Part shown: positions 42,784 to 53,489 of the stretch, one piece after another
Position numbering within the stretch: position 1 is the first letter of the stretch
Layout: each line of letters starts with the position of its first letter
Assembly (NCBI GenBank): GCA_021432635.1
Contig: MU270026.1
Coordinates: forward strand, 1,019,311-1,083,310
Source of the DNA: Thozetella sp. PMI_491
Lineage: Eukaryota; Ascomycota; Sordariomycetes; Chaetosphaeriales; Chaetosphaeriaceae
DNA: 64,000 nt
Direction of reading: 5' to 3'
Notes under the pieces: generated by a model
Database searches by the model: none
Seen by the model: the letters and a program-made list of their open reading frames with translations, nothing else
Told to the model about the DNA's origin: nothing
Made by a program: the position numbers and the translations under genes

Positions 42784-45430
42784 TCATGTTAGCTGCCACT
42801 CGACGCCATCGTATTCTGCCCCAAATATCCCGTCATCGTAGCTTATGACACGGTCCATGTCGATAAACTGCTGATCGAGAAGCATCTGGGAAATGGCGCC
42901 TAGATCCTCGGCACCTAGACTCGCCCTCTGCGGTCGATTCGTGTCCCGCATCGCTGGTCTCTGTATGGAGGATCCTATAGCTAGCTGCACTGGGAGACTC
43001 TGAACAACAGGAGCGGGCGTTAGGTGGCCGGCTGGCGCCGTAGGTATTTGCCCGGGGGTATTCGCGGAGTTGGTGGGTTCAGCTCGCGGGGCGAAGTATC
43101 CTACAGCAAGCTCCCCAGAATGCTCAATATCAGAGGTATACCCAAGCACGTCAATCGTAAACGACACGTCTTCACGACAAAGTCGATGGAGCTCTGATAG
43201 TGCCCTCGAATACTTCGCAGGAAGGCAGGTGCTCGCAAGAATTTCTTCCTGCTGCCCGGCCCAACGGCGGGCCATCTCATCTAAAGTCTTCTTGAGGCTC
43301 CAGAATTGAGGGACAAGGCCCTCAGACTCGGCCATGTGGCAACGCCAGCCAATAAGCAAAACTCTTGCGGCAATGAAGACGCAAAAGGCAAACTGACTTG
43401 ACACGACCATTGCTAGTGGTTCGAAGCGGAGATAGTTTTCCGAAATGGCTGCTATCTCTACTGCTGCCGACTGGCAGGTGTCGGCGCTGAGCAGGCTAGG
43501 GAGGCGGCCCCTGAAGGACCAGTCGAGAGGCGGGAATGCCATGAGTTGGTGGAGCAGGATCATGGAAGCGTTGTGCGTGACGTGCGCAACGGTCAAATTC
43601 GGGTCCATCCTCGTCATCTGGCGTGCCATGTTGGCCTTCCACTTGTGCGGCAGAAGCATCTTCCAGTGCACGAGGCGGAGGTCCAATTCCTTGAACCTGG
43701 TAAGCCAGCTGCTGAGATCCCTTGGGTCCCGCAGGTTGGCTTTCTGCTGTAAGAAGTAGGTGGTGACGCGACTGAGAGATTCTGTTGCTTCTATGCAGTA
43801 TGCGAACGCCCCGACACTCGACATGTCGATAGCAGAGGGCGACAGTGCTTCGGGCGATGCACCGGTATCTGAGGGTGTATTGATAGCTACCTCTGAGATG
43901 GCCTGAGGCGGAGGGGCGGATGCGTAATGTGATGGGAGAAAGGCGATGGGATTCCCAATCCTGCCGGCGGCTTTGTCCCAGATTCCAAGGTATGGTGTCA
44001 CCACGGGGTCTTCTTTCCGCCAAGTGATGCCATCGCACGGAAGCCGACGGTGCACGTCATCGGATGTGAGGCTCGTATTCCACCCCATCGAAGTCGAGCA
44101 GAAGCGGTCAAGTAGGAAAACATTCCAGAACACGCGGCGTCGCTCTTCCGCCTCGGTCCAATCTCGCGGCGGCGCCAACGAGATGTATGGTCGAGATAGC
44201 GAGTCTCGCTCTGTACCGTTGTCCTCGTCCGTCAACTGTAGGTACTCGACGGTGCGTGTCAGAGAGGCAACGAGGGACCAGGCTTGCGATGCTTGGCCAT
44301 TGCCAATCTATGCATGTTAGCTTGGCATGTGAGTCGCGCTACAGGGGGCTTACATCATTGTTGACTATGACAATAAGAGCTTGGAGATTCTCAACCGACA
44401 ATCCTTTCATCGCGGTGGAAATAACATGGTCACGGATCATGGAGGCCTGCGCGAGGTCAGGAACTTGTAGCCCAGCGGCGAGGGCATCCTCGTCCTTGAC
44501 GTATCTTGTCGCGGCTAGGGCAATTGCATCGAGGACGACCTGGAGCTTTCGCTTCTCATCTTCGTCCTGGAGTCTTCTCCGTAATCGCCCCTCGTGGATC
44601 ATCGGGATCCATGGGTGCACGTGAGAAAAGTAGGCACGAAAGACCACGTCACGCGCCCTTTCGGTCGACAGCAGCGGTGGGAAGGGCGCTAGAAGACTGG
44701 CAACTGGGGCTGCGGCCTGGCCGCTGAGACGCTGACGTTTCAGTGGCCGGGAAGTCTCCGTGGTCACGGAGCCATTGGTGTGCAGGCCGGCGGCCGGGGA
44801 ACCGTTCGCCTTTTCGTTGAATCTTCGTAGTTCCTTGGCGAAAAAGGAGATGATATCGTAGGCTTGTTTGTCCTGCACCGGGTCTCTGCTGCCGGGCGCG
44901 CGGTCATCCGACTCCGGTGCGCTTGGGCGTACCGATGCTGGATCATCTCGTGCATTTTGATCTTCGATTCTTTTCTCTAGAGCATCTTGCACGCGGCTAT
45001 GAGCACTGACCCACGCGGCATCCACGGAAAGTTCAAAGGGTTACTATACCCAGTCTTCTGTGCAGCGTCTCAATGGACCCAGCCTTCATCCCCGGCTTTC
45101 CCTTCTTAGATTCGTACGTGCAGTCGCTAGCTGCCAGGGTTTCAGCACACAATCTACCCTGTATTTACTGACCGTGGGAGGAGGATTCTGGGAAACGTGC
45201 TTACAGGCGCGGCGGCACTGCTGGCAGATGGGAAGCTCACGTGAGCATTTGAGCTTCCGCCGGCGACAGGAGTTGCAGGCCAAGGCCGAGGCACTGGCGG
45301 AGCCGTCATCCGGCGCACCTTCGTCTCGCGGCGGCTCTGGGGATTCAGTACCGTTCTCCATTTCCCATTGCTTGGGACAAAAGATTGTGCGGGTCGATGG
45401 CCGGGCGATGTTGCGCGGGTGCTCGGACAT
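42784..45430 (-). CDS. Zn2Cys6 transcription factor, XlnR-like fold
   Basis: Four exons (45430-45205, 45130-45050, 44985-44354, 44307-42784) give 820 residues. The zinc cluster is split by the first intron: ACNSCRRRKLKCSRELPICQQC, then RASSDCTYE. It continues with KKGKPGMKAGSIETLHRRL, which joins DALEKRIEDQN as a coiled coil over the second intron. The regulator domain shows FRAYFSHVHPWIPMIHEGRL, IGNGQASQAWSLVASLTRTVEYLQL, EAEERRRVFWNVFLLDRFCSTSMGW and RRLPCDGITW. This matches fungal regulators of plant-polymer and sugar-acid use in layout (XlnR/GaaR-type), though identity is not claimed. ATG 45430 is the first usable start. It lies next to the DUF2264 gene in divergent orientation, with about 280 bases between, so it may control it. 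Confidence 0.83.
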
Positions 45431-45707
45431 ATACACGTCCGGGATAATTCCCCCGCACTCCGGGGTAATTCGGCCCGGTGAGTGAGGAGGCCACACTAAA
45501 TTACACCCGTTTGGTTCGGCCAATTGCTAGCCGAGACGCGCCCCAATATTCAATTGTTGGGCAGTCGTGAGCCGATGCTGCGGAGGTTTCGCCATGTATG
45601 TATGCTTTGGGCTTTAATTGTTTTAATTCCACCTCGCCCTGGCATATGCACCTTCAATTCGCTCCTGTATCGTTTGCTGGCGGGCCAAGTCTCCAGCATT
45701 AGCAACT

Positions 45708-47815
45708 ATGTCACCCCTGCATGGCTTTTCAGACAATCCGTTCCGGACCCGCTCTGATGTCCTCGGGGCGGTGGCGGCTTTGCTCCGGCCGCTCGGGTCG
45801 TACCGATCACCGGCCCACGCCCGAGTCCGCCTGCCGACCGCTACTGTCGCCGGGTTCGATGATGTAGCCGCGCGCCTTGAAGGTTACGCCCGTCCACTCT
45901 GGGCTATAGCCCCAATTATCCTGGTAGACGGACCCGATTCCATCCATGGCCTTGACCTCCGGGCTTGGATCAAGGGGCTCGCAGCAGGAACCGATCCCAC
46001 GCACCCAGAATTCTGGGGCAATCTAGGAAGCTTCGATCAGCGCATGGTAGAGATGGAGTCCATCGCGGTCGCTCTCCTAGCTGCCCCTCACCTCGTCCTC
46101 TCGGGCCTGGGCGAAGCAGAGCTTGCCAATCTTCGGGCCTGGCTGCTGCAGATCAACGATCACGACATGCCAAAGAACAATTGGCGCTGGTTCCGTGTTT
46201 TCACTAACATAGCACTCGTCCGTTTCCTGGGTGTTTCCGCTGGCCAGGTCCAAAGCCGCGTAGACAGTGACCTAGCGATGCTCGACACATTCGAGCTGGG
46301 TGAGGGTTGGTCTAGCGATGGAGTTTGGGATGCCAATGACCGCCAGCAAGCCGACTACTACTCTGGAAGCTTCGCAATCCAGTTTGCGCAGCTTCTATAC
46401 ATCCGCTTTGCTGAGCCCGGAGACAAAAGAGCTGAGAAGTATCGGCTGCAAGCCGTCGAGTTTGCCACCAAGTATTGGCGGTATTTTGATGTGAACGGTA
46501 TACTAAACCACCGCGACCGCGCATGTTCGGGCGACTATGATGCTGACCACGCTCCAATTCAGGTGCGGCTATACCATTTGGCCGCAGCTTAACCTACCGG
46601 TTTGCCATGGCTGCATTCTGGGCTGCGCTCGCCGTAGCAGATGTCCAGCTACCAACTCCGCTTGGCCACCCTGGAGTTATCAAGGGACTGCTCCTCCGTC
46701 ATTTGAGGTGGTGGGCATCCCATCCCGATATTTTCAACATAGATGGCACTCTTAATATCGGCTTTACGTATCCCAATATGTATTTGTGCGAGGAGTACAA
46801 CTCGCCCCAGTCTGTGTACTGGTGTCTTAAGAGCCTCATCGTACTGTACCTCAAGGAAGACGATCTCTTCTGGACATGCGAGGAACAGCCCCATCCACTC
46901 ATGGCTAACAGCTCTGAGGACTGGAGCAGGGTCGAGGTCATTGGGCCACCGGGGCATATTGCCTGCAGCACCCTAGAACACCACTACCTTCTCTCATCGG
47001 GTCAGATGTCCGGGAAGCCTTTTAAAGCTAGGGAGGCAAAGTACGGAAAATTTGCGTATTCATCCGCTTTTGGATTTAGCGTCCCAACAGGACCGCATCT
47101 ACAGCAAATCGCGCCGGATAGTACATTATGCGCAAGCATAGACGGTGGAGAGACATGGGTAGTTCGTTGGAAGCCCACCGACGTGCGGATAGAGCCGTTT
47201 GAGATCGCCGATGGGCCCTCACTATCACAAACTGTTCCGTCACAAGTCAGTATGTGGCGCCCTTGGACCCATCTCGATGTCTGTATCGAAACCCGCCTAG
47301 TCCCCACAGCAAAGAACTATCCCGGATGGCACCTGAGACTGCACAAAGTCAAGTGGTCTGGGTTACAAGCTACAGCGCCGTGGGTGGATCGATTGACACT
47401 TGTGGATGGCGGGTTTGCCATATCTTCCGAGACAGCGACAGGATTTATTATTCCAAAGGTCGATCCCGACGTAACATCGACAGAGGGGTGGTTTAGTGTC
47501 GAAAAGAGATGCCTCATTCGGTCCGAAGCCGGGGCTAGCGGCATATGTGACTTGACTGCATCACCAGCACCCCCTTCGTCCGCTTGCTGCACTGCAGAGA
47601 TATCAATGCTACAAGCTGACCCTAACACCAATCTTATTGCCCAGAGAACCGCCATTCCTATCTCGAGGTACAGCATCACGGTCAAGCCAGACAGTGAAGC
47701 TGCTACCAAGGAGGTATGCTTAGCCACAGCCGTGTTTGCTGTTTCTGCAAACTCTGGAATAAGCTCTGAGCGAATCCTAGAAATGTGGCGTAAGCAGCCA
47801 CTTGTGAAGGATTAG
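45708..47815 (+). CDS. DUF2264 protein, probable GH154-type glycoside hydrolase
   Basis: Exons 45708-46497 and 46563-47815 give 680 residues. The intron 46498-46562 (GTATAC donor, CAG acceptor) is certain because it joins YFDVNG to AAIPFGRSLTYRFAMAAFWA, a conserved block of the family. Other marks are NPFRTRSDVLGAVAALLRPL at the N-terminus, PKNNWRWFRVFTN, and DYYSGSFAIQ. DUF2264 proteins have an alpha/alpha-barrel-like N-terminal domain, and to my knowledge the family corresponds to CAZy GH154, where a bacterial member is a beta-glucuronidase. No signal peptide is seen. With GH88 and the aldolase nearby, a role in uronic-acid glycan use is likely but inferred. Confidence 0.82.
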
Positions 47816-49158
47816 TGAATTGATGAGAGCATTGGATCAGCATCAAAAGTTGCTAGCATCGAGAAGACATATTACTTTCCACCTTCAGCTGTGATGTGCG
47901 TGCTTGTGAAGTTATAACATGGGAAAAATTAGAGGTTCAAGATGTCCAAGGCGAAGAAGGTCTCATCTTCTCTTTTTCCCTACGTAATAAACAAATTTAA
48001 GCCTTGGTGGCAGGTATCTAGCTGCACCGACTGCGAATAGGCTCGGGCAAAGCTGAATTTAGTCTTGCCGCGATTGGCACATCGAAACTCTCTTGCGCCG
48101 TAGCTGCAACGACTGCGAGACCGGTTGCGGCTTTCGGAAATACCCCATCCCGAAGCGAATACGTTTGAGAGCAGCCTTTCAGTAGTTGGTCGACGGAACT
48201 GATGGGTTGCATTGCGTACTTTCTTCCTGAGGATGACACTGGCCATTTATCCCTTGCAGCCAAGGACCTAGCTGTGCTATCACATCTAATGCGATTCTAG
48301 GAACATTCTCTGTCCAATGAATCTGTTCACTTGCATTTGAAAGACTCGCAAAACCACCCTAAGCAGGCTAAGCTGGAACATGGTCCACCTTCAGCTCACG
48401 GTGCACAAATAATAGCGGGTAGATGCTTGTCCGAACATGAAAGCAGCTAGTCTACAACCCAGGTACTCTTTTCTTCTTTGTAGGCCCCTCCGAAGGATAG
48501 CCTACCAAAATGTCTTCAACACGCTAGCTGAGACTGAAGGAGTTGCTTTTTCCTACAGGAAAAAGCACCGGTTTGCCTCGCAGAGGGTGGGGGTTCTCCA
48601 CCAACAACGGCCGCCATAGCCGAGTGCCGCTATGCACTAGGCCCAACGGCTATTGTGCCATCAGCCTTATTGCTTTTGTCGTTCTACATTGCGCATCAGG
48701 TAGAGTGGCATAGACTGCCGTGAGAGAGGAACCATCGCGATGGTTCGCCTCTCAGCTCTACCCCGCCAGAGCTCTGTTTCTTTTTGTGACGGTTGGCTGT
48801 GACCCCTGACGAGATGCGCATATTCCTACAGCCCCAACTCTCTACTTCATTCTGATCTCTTTCCAACGATCTCTCCGATAAAAAAATTTACGTACATATC
48901 AAATGTAGATTTTCTTCTTTAGGCTACCAGGTACTCCGTGGAGGAGCTGGGATCCGGTCCTCCTGCTTGGTATCTCATCCCTCGCTACGCTGATAACAAG
49001 TGTACGATTGTTCCTCTTACGGAAGGGATTTATTATCCCCCACGTCCGGCCTACGGACATCGCAGACAGCTATTCAGTGGTTTCGCGAGTAGCGATGCCA
49101 ACCTCTCCTCACCTGCCCATCTGTGCCATCTTTCCCTTATTGTTCGATACCCGCGAAG
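47816..49158. other. Gene-free stretch of about 1.3 kb
   Basis: A minus-strand frame at 48018-48263 has protein-like composition (KAATGLAVVAATAQE) but no upstream exon or family. The right end should carry the promoter of the rhodopsin-domain gene. Confidence 0.4.
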
Positions 49159-50431
49159 ATGCTTACGAACGAGAATGCCTACGGTCTGTTGGGCTTCCTC
49201 CTTGCGGTCAGCTGGCTCTTTTTTTTACTTCGTCTCTACGTCCGGTTCTATGTGATTAAGAAGCCGGCTCTTGACGATCTCCTCATTGGATTTGCCATGG
49301 TGAGTAACTCCAGCACGTCCTCTAGCTTCAGAGTACATAAGCTTACCGAAGGTTGAGATAATTTATGGAGCTTTCACCGGCTTTGGATGCGGCATCATTG
49401 CAAGCGGTCTTGGTACGGACATCGACGACGACCCAACTCAGACCCAACAGTGGTCCAATGGCGCCTTCTTCTTCCTGTTCTCTGAGTTGTCTTTCATCGT
49501 AGCTAGCGGGCTTCTCCGCGTAGCATGTGCTGTGATGTTGTTGCGCCTACTGCCGCAGTCCGACAGGAGGCTGCGCCTCATCATTATTATCACTAGCAGT
49601 ATTATGGTCCTATATTCTTTAGCCTTTTTCCTTGTCACGCTCCTTCAATGCCAACCTGTCTCCTATTTCTGGCACTACATGGAGGAGGACGCTGTGGGGC
49701 GTTGCATCAACGGCGAGAAGCTCACTGGCAATTACACTACCATGAGCATCCTGTTCACCGTGCACAGCGTGGTTTGCGTACTTAACGACTGGGTCCTCGG
49801 TTCCGTGCCGTATATTCTTCTCAAGAATGTTCATATGAAGTGGTCCAAGAAGCTCATTGTCATTCTCCTCCTCAGCCTCGGTGTGCTGGCCGGGGTTACG
49901 GCATTGGTGCGCGCACCACTGTAAGCTCCGGCCTCTACTTCCTACATATCTGACCTGTTTATGTTTTCCCATTGAGGCTAACACATAACGAATAGAATAC
50001 TGAAAGCCAATGAGATTGAGTTCTGGGACGCCGCTGTACCCGTGGCCATCACAACGGCCATCGAGCCAGCGCTCGGAACCATCGCCATCTGTTCCTCGGC
50101 CTTGATGCCACTGTTCAAGCGTGGCAGCAAGCTACGGGGTCTCAATAGCAAGGATAGACATCCTTCAAACCCGGAGGGTTCTAGCTTCTCGCATCGCATG
50201 GCAACGCTCACGCATGGCAGCAACAAGTCGCGGAGCGCGCGCGTTGCTCCTGCGAGTTTTCCGAGAGGCCAGCTTGCCAGCACAAGCGAGACGGCCATTG
50301 TTGTAGAAACTAGCTGGATTGTTGACGAGGAACAAGAAGGAAGTCATGATGCCGTGAATAGCAATGGCATCAAGCTGGAGAATCACTCTGGGCCGGCGTA
50401 TCGCTGTGGATCCAATTTTGTAGCCGTGTGA
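49159..50431 (+). CDS. Rhodopsin-domain (Pth11-like) integral membrane protein
   Basis: Exons 49159-49299, 49352-49920 and 49996-50431 give 381 residues. About seven hydrophobic segments are visible: AYGLLGFLLAVSWLFFLLRLYVR, YGAFTGFGCGIIASGL, FFFLFSELSFIVASGLLRVACAVM, LIIIITSSIMVLYSLAFFLV, a segment near YTTMSILFTVHSVVCVLNDWVLG, LIVILLLSLGVLAGVTALVRAP and AVPVAITTAIEPALGTIAICSSAL. Marks such as RLYVRFYVIKKPALDDLLIGFAM and ALVRAPLI fit the fungal rhodopsin-domain/Pth11-like group. There is no N-terminal CFEM domain. The tail is Ser-rich and cytosolic by prediction. Such proteins are thought to be receptors; the ligand is unknown. Confidence 0.82.
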
Positions 50432-50941
50432 GGCCGGCGAGGAGAAGGAACGAGGAATGTGATTTATAGTTTTTTGAGAGTCCTTCGATCTTGAGCTTAC
50501 CTACCAACGGGAGAGGGAAAGATTACCATCCAATTGAAGTTCCGAGCAGTATCGTACAAGTGATAGCACCATCTTGTAATTCTGGAGTATCCTAAACTGA
50601 AAATCAAACGTATAGAGTAGCAGTCTCGACACTCGACTCATCATTGGAAGGGAGACGGGGGTATCCCTAGCACGGCATAGGCAAGGTGGCCCACAACAGT
50701 ACAATCCACTGTATGTTTGTCGGCTTGGTATGGGACAGAGCTTAGCCGTATTAGAGGGCTTAAAGGTGAGTAATGGCTATTTGGACTTCTCGTTGGCTTC
50801 CCTCTCTCTCTTTTACGTATGGCTAATGTAGTAAATGTGAGACTAAAGATTCTTTTTAATTCTCGCGCTACTAAACAACCAAAGGCTTTATCATGTATCG
50901 AAGGGGTTTCCCATTTTCTACAAATATAATCTTCTTAAGGT
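50432..50941. other. Convergent intergenic region
   Basis: About 510 A/T-rich bases between the 3' ends of the membrane protein and carboxylesterase genes; no gene is seen. Confidence 0.4.
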
Positions 50942-52646
50942 TTATTTCTCTAGCCTGGCGGCAATCTCGTCCCAAAACTTACACATGGAATAATCCACTG
51001 TACCAAATATCGGCGTTTCGTTGAAGATGACCCCTTCTGTTTCACCTCCAGTGAACTCGGGCCAGTTTGCGCCCGGCTTGCCTGTCCCCGCCATCTTTGT
51101 CCAGGCCGCCTGAATATATTTGCTCAAAGCCCCCTCCGACTCCGTCAGATCGCAGTCACCGTCCCCAAATGGTAGGTTGCGGACATTACCAAACACAAAT
51201 GGTATCTCCGCCGTGTGGGCTGGGCCGATCTGTGGCACGGCCTCTTGCGCAATCCATGGCAACCATGCGCAACTGGGTGTGTGATCAAAGCTGTAGGCAT
51301 AAACCGGGGCTCGATTCGCGGGACTCAGCAGCGCGCGGTAGGCGGCGCAATGGATAGAGAAGAGGCTGTTGAGAGCCGCTAGTGCATAGAAGGCAGGCAT
51401 CGATGTGTCGTCGTATGCGGAAAGCGGATAGCTGGCGTTGACTGTGGCAGCGAGAGGGCCGAAGTTGCCAATGAGGGCAGCGTCGTAGTCGGTCTGGTTG
51501 AGTCCAGAGCTACCGTTGCCGTAGATCACATAAACGAACAGCGTCGCCTCCTGTGTGGTGGAACCGATCAGAGAGGGGACTTTGATACCTGCCTCTGTAG
51601 GGTGTGCAGGCACCAAGGCCTCGTCTATCACTGGCCCCCATCCTGCCTGACCGACGAAGATATAGGTATTGCTACCACCGGCGAACATGTTCAGGATCGT
51701 CGTATTCATATGCTCCGGTGTGGCGGCCCGGAGGCAGGCCACCTTGCAACGATATTAGCGATATGCTGTCCACCTCTGGTCAACGTGCTTACATCAGTTA
51801 GATTACAAGGCAAGGCGCTGGCGAACTTTGCACCGAACGAATTTGCCTCCGTCCAATTGTTTAATGCTTGCCCTGCTCCGGACTCCATGATAGCACTCCT
51901 CATGAGCGAAGGACCTATGTCCAGGCTTGCCAAGGTGTGGGCATCTAAGCCACCGGCGGACTGCCCATATACAACCACCTTAGTTTTATCCCCGCCAAAA
52001 GCCGCAATGTTTTCCTGGACCCACTGGAGGGCTAATATTTGGTCTTGGAGGCCGTAATTCCCTTTTATCCCGGCTGATTCCAACACAAGGAAGCCCAAAG
52101 GGCCGACTCTATAGTTGATGCTCACATGCACGGCTGTGGTGTCTGAAGCGCATCCGTCGTAAGGGGGGAATGAGATACCTCCGGCTTGGTTCCCACCGCC
52201 ATAGAGCCAGACTTTAACAGGGAGCTTTGAGGAGCTTTTGGTGCTTCTAGGCGCCCAGATATCTATGAACAGGCTTGATTGAGTTAGAAAGGTCCAGTGG
52301 CCGAGTATTGGCAACGAGCTCACCAGTCCTCAGACTGTCCTGCCTGGTACGCAACAAATATGGGGCCGAACTGCGGGCAGGAAGGCGGCGGCCGAGTTGC
52401 GTCGCGTATTCCATCATATGTCGTGTCGTATGGCTGCGGAGGCGTGAACCGGAGGTCGCCGAGGGGCGGGACCGCATACGGGATGGAAAGAAAGTAGTTC
52501 ATCTGGCTTCCAACGCATTGTCCACCACGGAGCGTTCCATTGGCAATCTGTACTGTCGGCGCGAGACATTCCGCTCCCGCCAAGGCAACCCCGATAAATA
52601 GTACAGCAAAGCATTGAATCATCTTTTGGTTTCTCATGGTGGTCAT
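50942..52646 (-). CDS. Secreted type-B carboxylesterase
   Basis: Exons 52646-52324, 52273-51793 and 51742-50942 give 534 residues. A signal peptide (MIQCFAVLFIGVALAGAE) follows a few polar residues; the start could also be at 52637 or 52622. The alpha/beta-hydrolase marks are present: NYFLSIPYAVPPLGDLRF, SEDCLFIDIWAP at the first splice, VKVWLYGGGNQ for the oxyanion hole, the nucleophile elbow YGQSAGG (Ser about 213), and the His of GPAHTAEIPFVFGN. The elbow has Gln where most family members have Glu (GESAGG), a variant seen in some fungal esterases. The enzyme would be secreted and hydrolyse carboxylic esters; substrate unknown. The intron positions match the conserved blocks. Confidence 0.86.
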
Positions 52647-53255
52647 AACTTGTGCTGAGGTCACCCGGACGGCGAAGGCGAAGAGGGGTTATTAGCATTG
52701 CTGAGGAAGATGATTTTCGCACGGCTGAGCGATGCAACTCTGATTCGTTGTCACAGTCACTGAATGCGATTGCCAAGTCCGAGCCCCCTCTTGGCAAAGG
52801 GGACGTTTTCTTTCCATATTACGAAATGGACTTGCCCTTTGACTGCGAGAAGGCAATACGATTGCTCTGGGGAAGTTGATCTATGTTGACTGTTACATTA
52901 AACAAAGGAAACACATAAGTAGTAATTGGAATTGTGTTGTAGAAGTGCATGCCGCTAGGGAATAGGAAGCCTTGATTTGGCATAAACTCTCAGATGACCA
53001 AGTAATTGATAGTCAAGCATTCATTGTCTGTTGACGTAACCGAGTTGCAGTTACCTCGCCACGGAAGTACTACATCCTCCTATTGGGTGCCCGTGATTCT
53101 TCTTCGCCGGCCTCGGTCAAGTACATGATGTTGAGGCTGCCGACTTGGTGGTTGACGAAGTAAACTTCTTGGCTGCTGCATGCGCTTTCATCTGTATAAC
53201 CTAACCGAGCCCAAGTCCTCCAAGCGCGACTATCTCAAAGGTGTTTTGGAGGAGG
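52647..53255. other. Intergenic with a possible decayed exon
   Basis: Mostly featureless. On the minus strand an open frame runs from about 53234 to a TAG at 53072-53070 and includes EVYFVNHQVGSLNIMYLTEA, which looks like a real protein end. It has no ATG and no clear upstream exon, so it may be a remnant. Confidence 0.4.
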
Positions 53256-53489
53256 CTAAGAAGAATGCTCAGATGAGGAAGAAGTATCAGGCTCGGAAGA
53301 AGGTTCAGACGAAGAAGATGGCTCGGAAGAAGATGGCTCAGACGAAGAGGATGGCTCCGAGGAAGAAAGAGGCTCGGACGACGAAGATGGCCCAGCTGAA
53401 GAGGGAGACGCAAGTGTCGTAGACGAGACTGCGGTAGCAGTAACGCCCGCGTTAGGGGGGAAGATGGTGGCAAGGCCGAAAGTAAACAT
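53256..53489 (-). CDS. Possible small Ser-rich protein with SSSEP repeats
   Basis: From ATG 53489 a 77-codon frame reads MFTFGLATIFPPNAGVTATA and then repeats of SSSSEP/SSSEP to a TAG. The N-terminus is mildly hydrophobic. The opposite strand is also open (53180-53422) and would be Lys-rich, so the underlying minisatellite alone can keep frames open. The Ser/Glu/Pro version is the more normal fungal protein type, as in cell-wall stalks or linkers. It could be an exon of a longer gene whose other parts are lost. Confidence 0.35.
   Translation of the reverse strand: MFTFGLATIFPPNAGVTATAVSSTTLASPSSAGPSSSSEPLSSSEPSSSSEPSSSEPSSSSEPSSEPDTSSSSEHSS
53266..53400. repeat. Minisatellite with GAAGAAGATGGCTC-like units
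   Basis: Degenerate tandem copies of a 15-18 base unit (AAGAAGATGGCTCGG, AGACGAAGAGGATGGCTC and variants) run through this stretch. Unit lengths are multiples of three, so frames stay open on both strands. Confidence 0.6.

Noticed and set aside
42474-42848. Plus-strand frame of 124 codons
   Set aside because: It overlaps the 3' end of a well-supported minus-strand regulator and has no recognisable features.
53180-53422. Lys-rich plus-strand frame of 80 codons
   Set aside because: It is produced by the minisatellite; the opposite strand gives a more typical Ser/Glu/Pro protein. Not fully excluded.
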